NCBI GenBank assembly: GCA_036389695.1 | Contig: DASVWG010000038.1 | Coordinates: 1 to 14,889 of the forward strand | Direction: 5' to 3' | Source: JALZHR01 sp036389695 | Lineage (GTDB): Bacteria > Acidobacteriota > Blastocatellia > Pyrinomonadales > Pyrinomonadaceae | Length of the DNA: 14,889 bases | Notes under the pieces: model-generated | What the model saw: only the letters and a program-made list of their open reading frames with translations | Told to the model about the DNA's origin: nothing | Database searches by the model: none | Position numbers and translations under genes: made by a program | Shown: piece after piece, positions 5,650-12,022 of the stretch | How positions within the stretch are numbered: the stretch's first letter is position 1 | Layout: each line of letters begins with the position of its first letter

Positions 5650-6723
5650 ATGAAATTCATAAAAATTCTCGTCTTACTCTTTATTTTAGCGGTTTTGGCG
5701 GGCGGCGGCGCGGCGTTTTGGCTTTACAAATCGCTGAACACGGCGCAGGCGCACAACAAAGCGAATCAATTTATCGTCATTCCGAAAGGCTCGACGCCGA
5801 ACGAAATCATCGACAAGCTCGCCGCCGAAGGCATTCTCGCCCACCCGCTCTCGACGCAGATTTACCTGCGCTCGTTCGGCGACGCGAGCAAATTACGGGC
5901 GGGCGAATATCAATTCGAATCGCCGATTACGCCTTTGCAGGTTTTGCAGGAACTGGAAAAAGGCGAAGAGCGCACCGTAAAGCTCACGATTCCCGAAGGC
6001 TGGACGCGTTTCGACATCGCCAAACGCCTTGCCGAAAAGTTTCCCGTCAATCCGCCGATGGACGAAAAAGCGGTTTTGTATCTGATGGACGACGTTTCGC
6101 TCATCAAAGATTTCGACGCGAACGCAAAAAATCTCGAAGGCTATATGTATCCGAGCACATACAGCCTGCCGAAAGGCTCGACGCCGCAGCAAGCGATAAA
6201 GTTGATGGTCGAGCAGTTTAAAAAAACGTGGAAGCCGGAATGGAACGAAAAAGCGCGCGCTCTGGGCAGAACGCCGCACGAGATTGTGACGATTGCCAGC
6301 CTGATTGAAACCGAATCGAAATTTGACAACGAGCGCACGATTGTCGCTTCGGTCATCTACAATCGCCTGAACAAAGGCATCGCGCTCGGCATCGACCAGA
6401 CGGCGGTTTATGTGGCGAAAATGCAGAACCGCTGGGACGGCACGATTAACAAAAGCGACCTCGAAGTCGATTCGCCGTACAACACGCGCAAATATGCCGG
6501 ACTTCCGCCCGCGCCGATTTCTTCGGTTTCGGAAAGCGCGCTGAACGCCGCGCTGAATCCCGCGCAGACCGATTATATTTACTACGTTTTAAACGTCGAG
6601 AAAAACGACGGCTCGCATCATTTTTACGCGTCGGCGGCGGAATTCGAGCGCGGAAAAGCGGCGTATCAAGTCTGGCTCGAACAGCAAAGACAGAAAAAAC
6701 GCGAGCAGGAAGCGAATAATTGA
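5650..6723 (+). CDS. mltG: Endolytic murein transglycosylase MltG (YceG-like)
   Basis: The start is ATG 5650. A longer frame from 5587 would begin in the hairpin loop and precede the membrane anchor with 21 repeat-encoded residues. The product is 357 residues: an N-terminal membrane anchor at about 5-26, a LysM-like region (F-I-V-I-P-K-G-S-T-P-N-E-I), then the YceG catalytic domain. The catalytic Glu is E220 in the I-A-S-L-I-E-T-E-S motif, followed by A-S-V-I-Y-N-R-L, G-I-D-Q-T-A-V-Y and the conserved S-P-Y-N-T-R near 275-280 and G-L-P-P-A-P-I-S. MltG cleaves nascent glycan strands at the inner membrane and limits their length. No Shine-Dalgarno is visible. The gene order with thpR upstream and HAD downstream gives no clear operon partner. 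Confidence 0.96.
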   Translation: MKFIKILVLLFILAVLAGGGAAFWLYKSLNTAQAHNKANQFIVIPKGSTPNEIIDKLAAEGILAHPLSTQIYLRSFGDASKLRAGEYQFESPITPLQVLQELEKGEERTVKLTIPEGWTRFDIAKRLAEKFPVNPPMDEKAVLYLMDDVSLIKDFDANAKNLEGYMYPSTYSLPKGSTPQQAIKLMVEQFKKTWKPEWNEKARALGRTPHEIVTIASLIETESKFDNERTIVASVIYNRLNKGIALGIDQTAVYVAKMQNRWDGTINKSDLEVDSPYNTRKYAGLPPAPISSVSESALNAALNPAQTDYIYYVLNVEKNDGSHHFYASAAEFERGKAAYQVWLEQQRQKKREQEANN

Positions 6724-6761
6724 TGCTTTAGTTTATGAATAAAAAATAGGAGAAGTTATTT

Positions 6762-6977
6762 ATGGACGATAAAACGCGGCATTTGACCGCCAGCAATTTA
6801 ACGATTGCCTTTTATGGTGGACAAATTCGTCGAGAGCCTTTTCTCGGCGAAGATAAACGGTCAACTTTTTATTCGCCCGACGAAGCCAATCGTGTGCCGA
6901 CCGTTTCACCTAAAGAAGTTTTTAGCGTTTACCGACGCTTCTTAGAGATGCAGGCGACCGATGAGACTAAAAAATAG
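6762..6977 (+). CDS. Small hypothetical protein
   Basis: The product is 71 residues. ATG 6762 follows AGGAG (6748-6752) with good spacing, which makes translation credible. The protein is soluble and has no signal or membrane segment. It has an aromatic/Gly core (I-A-F-Y-G-G-Q-I-R-R-E-P-F-L-G-E-D) and a C-terminal helix (E-V-F-S-V-Y-R-R-F-L-E-M-Q). I do not recognise a family. It lies 38 bases after mltG and 18 bases before the HAD gene on the same strand, so it may be part of that operon. Base composition is somewhat AT-richer than its neighbours. Confidence 0.7.
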   Translation: MDDKTRHLTASNLTIAFYGGQIRREPFLGEDKRSTFYSPDEANRVPTVSPKEVFSVYRRFLEMQATDETKK

Positions 6978-6995
6978 ACTTACAATAGTAATTTA

Positions 6996-7856
6996 ATGAT
7001 AAAACTTCTCGCGCTTGACCTCGACGGAACATTGCTCGATTCAAAGGGCAAAATCCCTTCTGCCAACACCGAAGCCATTCGCCGCGCCGAAGAAAAAGGC
7101 GTTCTGGTGACGATTGCGACCGGCAGGCGCTTTCGCGACGCGCGTCCCGTCGGTTTGCAGTTGGAACTGAACGCGCCTTTGATTACGCATAACGGCGCGC
7201 TTTTGAAATACGCGCAAACGCTGGAAACCGTCGCCGCTTCGCTGCTTTCGAGCGAAACCGTGCGGGAAATTTTGCGCGTCGGGCGCGAGTTCGGCGCGGA
7301 CGCGCTTTTGAGCGCCGACCCGCACGGCAAAGGCACACTGTTTTACGACACGGTTTCCGCCGAAAACATTCCGCTGCAAAAATACATCGTCTGGTCGAAA
7401 CACCTGCACGGCGACGAAGCCGAAGAAGCCGTCATACACGTTCCGAGCCTGGAAAACGTTCTGGCAGAGACGGAAACCGTCCACGTTTCGTTTTCGGGAA
7501 AATGCGCGCCGATGTGCGAGCTGGAAATGATTCTGCAAAACGAGCTGAGCGAAACCGCAACGATTTTGACGACCCGTTACCCGCGTCTGGATTTCACGCT
7601 GATTGACATTCTGCCGCCCGACGCGTCGAAAGGCATCGGGCTGGAAAAATTAGCCGTCATCGAAAATCTGACGCCCGAAAACGTGATGGTCGTCGGCGAT
7701 AATTTTAACGACTTGCAGATGCTCGAATTTGCCGGAACGCCCGTCGTGATGGGCAACGCTTCGCCCGAACTGCTTGAAAATGAAAGCTTTCATCAAACCT
7801 TATCGAACGACGAAAACGGCGTCGCGGCGGCAATCGAAAGATTTATTTTAAGCTGA
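6996..7856 (+). CDS. Cof-type HAD-superfamily phosphatase
   Basis: The product is 286 residues, typical for HAD subfamily IIB (Cof/YidA-like). Motif I is D8-L-D10-G-T, motif II is the T-I-A-T-G-R strand (39-44), motif III is K212 in D-A-S-K-G-I-G-L, and motif IV is G-D235-N-F-N-D239. The alpha/beta cap domain lies between motifs II and III (about 85-195). These cytosolic enzymes dephosphorylate sugar phosphates and related metabolites; the substrate cannot be predicted. All catalytic residues are present. ATG 6996 has no good Shine-Dalgarno, so coupling to the small upstream gene is possible. The transcript probably ends at the palindrome beginning 14 bases after the stop. Confidence 0.93.
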   Translation: MIKLLALDLDGTLLDSKGKIPSANTEAIRRAEEKGVLVTIATGRRFRDARPVGLQLELNAPLITHNGALLKYAQTLETVAASLLSSETVREILRVGREFGADALLSADPHGKGTLFYDTVSAENIPLQKYIVWSKHLHGDEAEEAVIHVPSLENVLAETETVHVSFSGKCAPMCELEMILQNELSETATILTTRYPRLDFTLIDILPPDASKGIGLEKLAVIENLTPENVMVVGDNFNDLQMLEFAGTPVVMGNASPELLENESFHQTLSNDENGVAAAIERFILS

Positions 7857-7869
7857 ATTCGAAGCGAAC

Positions 7870-7945
7870 AGGCGGAAACGCGACAGTTATGGAGCGTGTT
7901 CTTTAGCGTTAAGAGACACGCTCCATAACTGTCGCGATTCTGCCT
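7870..7945. repeat. Palindromic element, copy 2; terminator-like
   Basis: The arms 7870-7900 and about 7916-7945 pair over about 29 bases with two mismatches near the base of the stem (one would be a G-U wobble in RNA). The apical loop is about 15 bases. The arm sequence is the same family as 1087-1118/1211-1242; one internal pair is changed from G-C to T-A in both arms. It follows the HAD gene and precedes the cyclophilin gene, both on plus. The downstream sequence has T-rich tracts at 7960-7980. Confidence 0.85.
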
Positions 7946-8019
7946 GCCAATAAGCCGAGTTTTTATCTGCGCTCATTTTTTGATAATCTTTGATTTTATA
8001 TTTCTCAAGGAGATTTTTA

Positions 8020-8505
8020 ATGGCAAACAGAATTGCGGTTATCGAAACCAATAAAGGCACGATTAAATTTGAATTATTAGAACAGGATGCGCCGAAAACG
8101 ACCGAAAATTTTCGCCTGCTGGCGGAAAAAGGTTATTACGACGGCGTGATTTTTCACCGCGTTATCAAAAATTTTATGATTCAGGGCGGCGACCCGCTGG
8201 GCATGGGCTACGGCGGCGAATCGGCGTGGGGCGAAAAGTTTGCGGACGAAATCGAGCGCACTTCGCCGCTTTACGCGGGCGCGTATCACAAAGGCACGGT
8301 GGCGATGGCAAACTCCGGACCGAACACGAACGGCTCGCAGTTTTTCATTATGCACGTCGATTATCCGCTGCCGCCGAGCTATACGAAATTCGGTCGCGTC
8401 ATCGAAGGTCAGGACGTCGTTGACGAGATTGCCGCCGTTCAAACCGGCGCAAACGATAAACCGCTTCAGCCGGTCGTGATGAACAAAGTCACTATTGAAG
8501 GATGA
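8020..8505 (+). CDS. Cyclophilin-type peptidyl-prolyl cis-trans isomerase, cytosolic
   Basis: The start is ATG 8020, fixed by AAGGAG at about 8007-8012; the in-frame start at 7990 is upstream of this site. The product is 161 residues with no signal sequence, the length of a minimal bacterial PpiB-like cyclophilin. The active-site set is intact: F46-H-R47, F52, M53, Q55-G-G-D, and M96-A-N-S-G-P-N-T-N-G-S-Q-F-F-I, with F108. The human Trp position is not Trp, as in many bacterial forms. It accelerates proline isomerisation in cytosolic folding. The TGA stop lies within the first heptamer unit of the hairpin that follows. Confidence 0.95.
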   Translation: MANRIAVIETNKGTIKFELLEQDAPKTTENFRLLAEKGYYDGVIFHRVIKNFMIQGGDPLGMGYGGESAWGEKFADEIERTSPLYAGAYHKGTVAMANSGPNTNGSQFFIMHVDYPLPPSYTKFGRVIEGQDVVDEIAAVQTGANDKPLQPVVMNKVTIEG

Positions 8506-8647
8506 AGGATGAGGGATGAAGGATGAATATAAGAAAGTGCTGAGTTTTAAATGTTGAATTTTGAATGGAAGATTTCGACTAACTTAAAATTCAACACTCA
8601 ACATTCAAAACTTCTTATATTCATCCCTCATCCTTCATCCCTCATCC
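8500..8647. repeat. Two-tier heptamer hairpin (GGATGAA outer, TTGAATG inner)
   Basis: The outer arms 8500-8535 and 8612-8647 pair over 36 bases with three mismatches. Each arm is four GGATGAA/GGATGAG units plus TATAAGAA. The inner arms (about 8543-8567 and 8583-8608) are a different heptamer family (TGTTGAA, TTTTGAA). The element starts inside the cyclophilin gene, supplying its stop codon, and ends 10 bases before the dtd start. It therefore makes up the entire gap between two same-strand genes. Confidence 0.9.
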
Positions 8648-8657
8648 CTTATCTTTT

Positions 8658-9107
8658 ATGCGAGCAGTTTTGCAGAGAGTTTCGCGCGCCAAAGTCACGG
8701 TCGAAGGCGAAACAGTCGGCGAAATCGGCAAAGGAATTCTGGTTCTGCTCGGCGTCGCGCGCGAAGATACGGAAAAAGAAGCCGTCTATCTGTTGGAAAA
8801 AACGCTGAATCTGCGCATCTTTGAAGACGCCGGGGGCAAGATGAATCTTTCGCTCGTGGACATCGCGGGCGAGCTTCTCGTCGTTTCGCAGTTTACGCTG
8901 TACGGCGACGCGCGACGCGGCAGGCGACCTTCTTTTATCGAAGCCGCCGCGCCCGATGAGGCTAATCGCCTGTATGAATTTTTCGCGTCGGAAGCGCGCA
9001 AACAAATCGCAAAAGTCGAAACCGGAAAATTTCAGGCAATGATGGACGTCGAGCTCGTCAACGACGGTCCGGTGACGATTCTGCTCGACAGCGCGAAGCT
9101 TTTTTAA
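8658..9107 (+). CDS. dtd: D-aminoacyl-tRNA deacylase
   Basis: The product is 149 residues, the standard length. It begins with the family's M-R-A-V-L-Q-R-V-S-R-A-K-V. The active-site S77-Q-F-T80-L-Y-G-D motif and the Gly-cisPro motif N-D-G137-P138-V-T are both intact. DTD removes D-amino acids (and glycine from tRNA-Ala) by RNA-based chemistry in the cytosol, as proofreading in translation. There is no Shine-Dalgarno between the hairpin arm (ends 8647) and ATG 8658, only a CTTATCTTTT stretch. A second hairpin begins two bases after the stop. Confidence 0.96.
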   Translation: MRAVLQRVSRAKVTVEGETVGEIGKGILVLLGVAREDTEKEAVYLLEKTLNLRIFEDAGGKMNLSLVDIAGELLVVSQFTLYGDARRGRRPSFIEAAAPDEANRLYEFFASEARKQIAKVETGKFQAMMDVELVNDGPVTILLDSAKLF

Positions 9108-9108
9108 A

Positions 9109-9188
9109 AGTCGAGAGTCAAGAGCCGAGAGTCGCGAGCAGAAACTCTTTTCCTTTGACTCACGACTCGCGACTCTCGACCCGCGACT
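9109..9188. repeat. Heptamer hairpin (AGTCGAG type) after dtd
   Basis: The left arm 9109-9139 is AGTCGAG, AGTCAAG, AGCCGAG, AGTCGCG, AGC. The right arm (about 9157-9188) is the complement of similar units (AGTCGCG, GGTCGAG, AGTCGCG, AGTCGTG). Pairing is diverged, with about one mismatch per unit, and the loop is about 17 bases. It fills the gap between dtd and the lipoprotein cyclophilin gene. Confidence 0.82.
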
Positions 9189-9198
9189 AATTAAACTT

Positions 9199-9825
9199 AT
9201 GAAAACTTTGAAATTTCTTTTATTGTTAACGCTTTGCTTATCGGTTTTCGCCTGTGCCCGAAATCAATCGGCGGGCAATAAATCCGGCAATAAAAATGCC
9301 GCCGTCAAAAAAGGCGTCGCGCCGGTTGCCGACACGGAAGTCGCCGTCATCGAAATGGAAAACCCGGCGTTTCGCACAATCACGATTGAGCTTTATTCGA
9401 ATATCGCGCCCGAAGCCGTCAAGCGATTCAAGGAGCTGGCGCGCGAAGGCGTTTATAACGGCACGACTTTTCATCGCGTCAACCAGTCCGTCATTCAAGG
9501 CGGCGACCCTAATTCAAAAGACAGCGACCCGGGCAATGATGGCATAGGAAAATCAGACAAACCGAACGTCAAAGCCGAATTTTCCGACATTCCGTATGAC
9601 GCAGGAATTGTCGGCGCGGCGCGCGGGCAGGATGTCGATTCGGCAAACTCGCAGTTTTTCATCACTCTGAAACGCGAGCAGGGATTTGACAATAATTACA
9701 CGGTTTTCGGCAAAGTCATCGACGGAATGAACAACGTCAGAACAATCGCCGGCGTCCCGCGCAACGGCGAGCGCCCGATGGACGACGTGAAAATTAAATC
9801 CGTGACGATTCAACCGAAACAGTAA
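9199..9825 (+). CDS. Lipoprotein cyclophilin-type peptidyl-prolyl isomerase (divergent active site)
   Basis: The product is 208 residues. The N-terminus is a lipoprotein signal (K-T-L-K then a Leu-rich core, lipobox V-F-A-C19), followed by a Gly/Asn/Lys linker to about residue 45. The cyclophilin domain follows: F91-H-R93, V-I-Q100-G-G-D-P, A-N-S-Q-F-F-I-T at 149-156 and T-V-F-G-K-V-I-D-G. It would act in the periplasm, membrane-anchored. Compared with the cytosolic paralogue encoded at 8020, the R-to-Q segment is one residue shorter and lacks the Phe-Met pair of the active site. M-A-N-S-G-P-N-T-N-G-S-Q is shortened to a S-A-N-S-Q form. Isomerase activity is therefore uncertain and a chaperone or binding role is possible. 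No Shine-Dalgarno is clear. Confidence 0.9.
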   Translation: MKTLKFLLLLTLCLSVFACARNQSAGNKSGNKNAAVKKGVAPVADTEVAVIEMENPAFRTITIELYSNIAPEAVKRFKELAREGVYNGTTFHRVNQSVIQGGDPNSKDSDPGNDGIGKSDKPNVKAEFSDIPYDAGIVGAARGQDVDSANSQFFITLKREQGFDNNYTVFGKVIDGMNNVRTIAGVPRNGERPMDDVKIKSVTIQPKQ

Positions 9826-9826
9826 T

Positions 9827-10387
9827 ATGCTGAAATACGAAATCGGCAATAGCAGCGAGTCAATCGTTCTGAGCGCTTATATCAAAGCGGGTTTTACGGT
9901 GAGTATTCCGTTCGGCTCAGGCGCGAGTTACGATTTACTGGTTGATAACGGAATAGATATTTTCAAGATTCAAGTTAAAACGGCTTGGATTAGCCGAGGC
10001 GTTCTGAAATATAAATGTCTTCGCCGACAACCGAAAAGTGAAAGGCGGAGACCTTATAAAGATGGCGAAGTTGATTTCATTGCCGTCTATTGTCCGGCTA
10101 ATGATTCGCTTTACGGAATTCCCGCCCGAAATCATCTCGGATTAGGCTGGCTTCGGCTTGAGCCGGTGAAAAACGGACAATCAAAGTTTATTCGATGGGC
10201 GTCGGATTATTTATGGGAAAAGCATCTGGAAGAGTTGAAAAATGAATACGCCCGGCAAGATTTGAACTTGCGACTCCCTGCTCCGGAGGCAGGTACTCTA
10301 TCCACTGAGCTACGGGCGCAACGAAGAAATTATGGCATAAACCAGGGCGAGGCACAACCGGCTAAAATTAACTCGCCGGAAAGTTAA
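9827..10387 (+). CDS. PD-(D/E)XK endonuclease-like protein; C-terminus reads antisense through a tRNA gene
   Basis: ATG 9827 comes one base after the preceding stop (TAATATG), so translational coupling is likely. The first 140 residues resemble the group-I-intron-associated PD-(D/E)XK family (the I-Ssp6803I type). They have E11 in G-N-S-S-E-S, F-G-S-G-A-S-Y-D36-L-L-V-D, then the I-Q49-V-K51 catalytic strand, and G-E-V-D-F-I-A-V-Y. From residue 141 the frame is the antisense of tRNA-Arg; R-Q-D-L-N-L-R-L is the recognisable tRNA-antisense peptide. The remaining residues come from the tRNA promoter region, and the stop lies in a terminator-like stem. The functional protein probably ends near residue 140. 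It could be a free-standing homing-type or DNA-repair nuclease. No intron is visible in the tRNA. Confidence 0.7.
   Translation: MLKYEIGNSSESIVLSAYIKAGFTVSIPFGSGASYDLLVDNGIDIFKIQVKTAWISRGVLKYKCLRRQPKSERRRPYKDGEVDFIAVYCPANDSLYGIPARNHLGLGWLRLEPVKNGQSKFIRWASDYLWEKHLEELKNEYARQDLNLRLPAPEAGTLSTELRAQRRNYGINQGEAQPAKINSPES
10247..10319 (-). tRNA. tRNA-Arg(CCG): tRNA-Arg (anticodon CCG)
   Basis: A 73-base cloverleaf read on the minus strand. The acceptor stem is GCGCCCG with CGGGCGT (one terminal G-U), D-stem GCTC/GAGT, anticodon stem CCTGC/GCAGG around loop CTCCGGA (anticodon CCG, reading CGG), a five-base variable loop, T-stem GCAAG/CTTGC with loop TTCAAAT, and discriminator A. The 3' CCA is not encoded (TTC follows), so nucleotidyltransferase must add it. 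There is no intron. The whole gene lies inside the plus-strand endonuclease-like reading frame. Confidence 0.97.
10329..10357 (-). promoter_or_regulatory. Sigma-70-type promoter of tRNA-Arg
   Basis: On the minus strand a -35 box TTGTGC (10352-10357) is separated by exactly 17 bases from a -10 box CATAAT (10329-10334). The tRNA 5' end is nine bases beyond the -10 box, so transcription would start almost at the mature end. Four of six and five of six positions match the TTGACA/TATAAT consensus. Confidence 0.7.
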
Positions 10388-10392
10388 TTTTT
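10364..10392 (+). terminator. Likely intrinsic terminator of the cyclophilin-endonuclease transcript
   Basis: A perfect ten-pair stem (10364-10373 with 10382-10391) surrounds an eight-base CGCCGGAA loop and ends in a run of five T. The TAA stop of the endonuclease-like frame (10385-10387) is inside the right arm. The stem is AU-rich, so termination may be partial. On the other strand it lies just upstream of the tRNA promoter and could insulate it. Confidence 0.5.
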
Positions 10393-10413
10393 AGTTACCG
10401 CCGACTTTTTCCG

Positions 10414-11211
10414 ATGCTGAAAATCACCAGCCGCGATAATCAAAAGATAAAATTTGCCCGAAAGGCGCGCGACGGGCGCGAGCGCGATTTCGTCTTCGTC
10501 GAAGGCGCGCGGCTGGCGGAAGAAGTTCTGAAAGCCAATCTGCCGATTCGCGAAGTTTTTTTCACCGAAGACTTTGCCGAGACGGAGCGCGGGCAGAGCT
10601 TTTTAAATGCGGTCAAAACGAAAAGCGAAAGTCTGGCGGAAGTTTCGACGAAAATTTTCGATTCGATTGCCGATACCAAAACTTCGCAGGGAATTATCGT
10701 TATTTGCGAAAAACCTCTAACGGGCGAGAGCGTAGTGAATGCGAATTTGCTGACGAGAAATCTGCGCTTTCCGCTCGTTATTCTGCTTCACGAAATCAAC
10801 AATCCGAACAATCTGGGCGCGATTCTGCGGACGGCGGAAGCGGTCGACGTTTCGGGCGTAATTACAACCAAAAATTCGGCTGACGTTTTTTCGCCGAAAG
10901 CCATCCGCGGCGCGATGGGCGCGAGCCTGCGCCTGCCCTTGTGGACAAACGCCGATTTTCCGGAAGTTCTGGAATGGTCGCGCGAAAAAAATCTGAAATC
11001 GGTCTGCGCCGACGTTAATGCCGAAAAACTTTATACCGAAATCGATTGGAACGCCGCGCGGCTCCTGGTTTTCGGCTCGGAAGCGCACGGCTTGAGCGCC
11101 GGGGAACGCGCGCGAATCGACGAAAGCCTGCTGATTCCGATGGCAAACGGCGTAGAAAGCCTGAACATCGCGGTGGCGTGCGGAATTATTTTGTATGAAG
11201 CGCGAAGATAG
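10414..11211 (+). CDS. SpoU/TrmH-family RNA 2'-O-methyltransferase
   Basis: The product is 265 residues. The N-terminal RNA-binding domain (about 1-100) contains F-V-F-V-E-G-A-R-L-A-E-E-V-L. The SPOUT catalytic domain carries all three motifs: motif 1 N-N-P-N-N133-L-G-A-I-L-R139-T, motif 2 L-L-V-F-G-S-E223-A-H-G-L, and motif 3 I-P-M-A-N-G-V-E-S-L-N251-I-A-V-A. The trefoil knot binds S-adenosylmethionine, and the enzyme methylates a ribose 2'-OH in rRNA or tRNA. The layout resembles the YsgA/RlmB-like rRNA group rather than TrmH itself, but the target cannot be fixed from sequence. There is no clear Shine-Dalgarno before ATG 10414. Only 32 bases separate its stop from the convergent zinc-ribbon gene. 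Confidence 0.93.
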   Translation: MLKITSRDNQKIKFARKARDGRERDFVFVEGARLAEEVLKANLPIREVFFTEDFAETERGQSFLNAVKTKSESLAEVSTKIFDSIADTKTSQGIIVICEKPLTGESVVNANLLTRNLRFPLVILLHEINNPNNLGAILRTAEAVDVSGVITTKNSADVFSPKAIRGAMGASLRLPLWTNADFPEVLEWSREKNLKSVCADVNAEKLYTEIDWNAARLLVFGSEAHGLSAGERARIDESLLIPMANGVESLNIAVACGIILYEARR

Positions 11212-11243
11212 TGAGAAACAAACGATGAAAAACGAAACTTGAT

Positions 11244-11999
11244 TTATGGAGTAGGTCGAGTCTTTGTTGGAATTTGACTTGGAGTGCTATTTGGAGTTTG
11301 TGTTGGAGTCATTGTTGGAATTTGCGAAGGGTTCATCAACCTTTTCTGATTGATAAATTCGTTGCGCGCGATGTTGTTTTCGACGATTGACAAGCCAATG
11401 GCGACTTCGTTTTCCAGAGTCCTGCGATTTGTGTCTTTTATTCCGGAGATTAGTTCTTTCGCTTTGCTGAATGCATCTTTTGCTTTGACATAATCGGCGG
11501 TTATAAAATAAGCGCGACCTAAGAGATAAAAGTCTTCGGCAGACTTAGCTGCTCTCCCAGCCGTTACAATAAATTGTTCGGGATTTCGGTCAACATTGCG
11601 ACGGCTATCTTCGAAAGCCGAATATTCGATGTTCGGGGTCTGCTTTATTTTCGGCGATTCCTGTATGCCTTGAGTTGGTGGTTGTGCTAAAAAATAATAC
11701 AAAGCCGAGCCGATGATTGCGCCCAAAATTAACAAAAGCCACGCCGTCAAAAATTTTCCGAGAAAACCTGTTTCCTTATCTTTTTTTTCTTGAATTATTT
11801 CTTCTGATTGCGGCGGCTCTAATGTTTTTTCATTTATATTAGCTGTCGATTTAACGGACAAATCGGTTTCTTTTCCCAAAACCGCGGTTTCCATTTGAGA
11901 AGGCTCTTTCGAAGAGGAAATAAGCTTAGCTCCATCGTCAAGACAGAAAACAATAGAGTTATTTGTGTAAGCGGAGCCGCATTTAGGGCAAGTCTTCAA
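11244..11999 (-). CDS. Zinc-ribbon membrane protein with TPR-like extracytoplasmic module
   Basis: The start is TTG 11999, fixed by a strong AGGAGGA about eight bases upstream. The product is 251 residues. It has an N-terminal zinc ribbon C4-P-K-C7-G...F-C19-L-D-D22-G (three Cys, with Asp where a fourth Cys is usual), a charged linker, one transmembrane helix (83-104) and an extracytoplasmic TPR-like segment (about 150-215). The tail is Thr/Pro-rich with a repeated S-Q-I-P-T-x-T. Residues 78-185 are clearly paralogous to residues 352-460 of the adjacent PP2C protein. The function is unknown; it may report membrane or envelope status to a cytosolic partner. It lies 23 bases after the PP2C stop, in one operon. 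Confidence 0.85.
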   Translation of the reverse strand: MKTCPKCGSAYTNNSIVFCLDDGAKLISSSKEPSQMETAVLGKETDLSVKSTANINEKTLEPPQSEEIIQEKKDKETGFLGKFLTAWLLLILGAIIGSALYYFLAQPPTQGIQESPKIKQTPNIEYSAFEDSRRNVDRNPEQFIVTAGRAAKSAEDFYLLGRAYFITADYVKAKDAFSKAKELISGIKDTNRRTLENEVAIGLSIVENNIARNEFINQKRLMNPSQIPTMTPTQTPNSTPSQIPTKTRPTP

Positions 12000-12002
12000 C
12001 TT

Positions 12003-12010
12003 TCTCCTCC
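12003..12010 (-). promoter_or_regulatory. Strong Shine-Dalgarno before a TTG start
   Basis: On the minus strand GAGGAGGAG precedes the TTG codon at 11999 by six to eight bases. It is the best ribosome binding site in the window. No ATG is suitably placed, and the zinc-ribbon motif begins at the third codon (T-C-P-K-C), so the TTG is well supported. Confidence 0.8.
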
Positions 12011-12022
12011 TCTATCTACACC

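Noticed and set aside
10247..10319. Group I intron in tRNA-Arg
   Set aside because: The cloverleaf is continuous and complete, with a standard anticodon loop.
10388..10413. Integrated element with attachment site at tRNA-Arg
   Set aside because: No direct repeat of the tRNA 3' end and no integrase are visible in the window.
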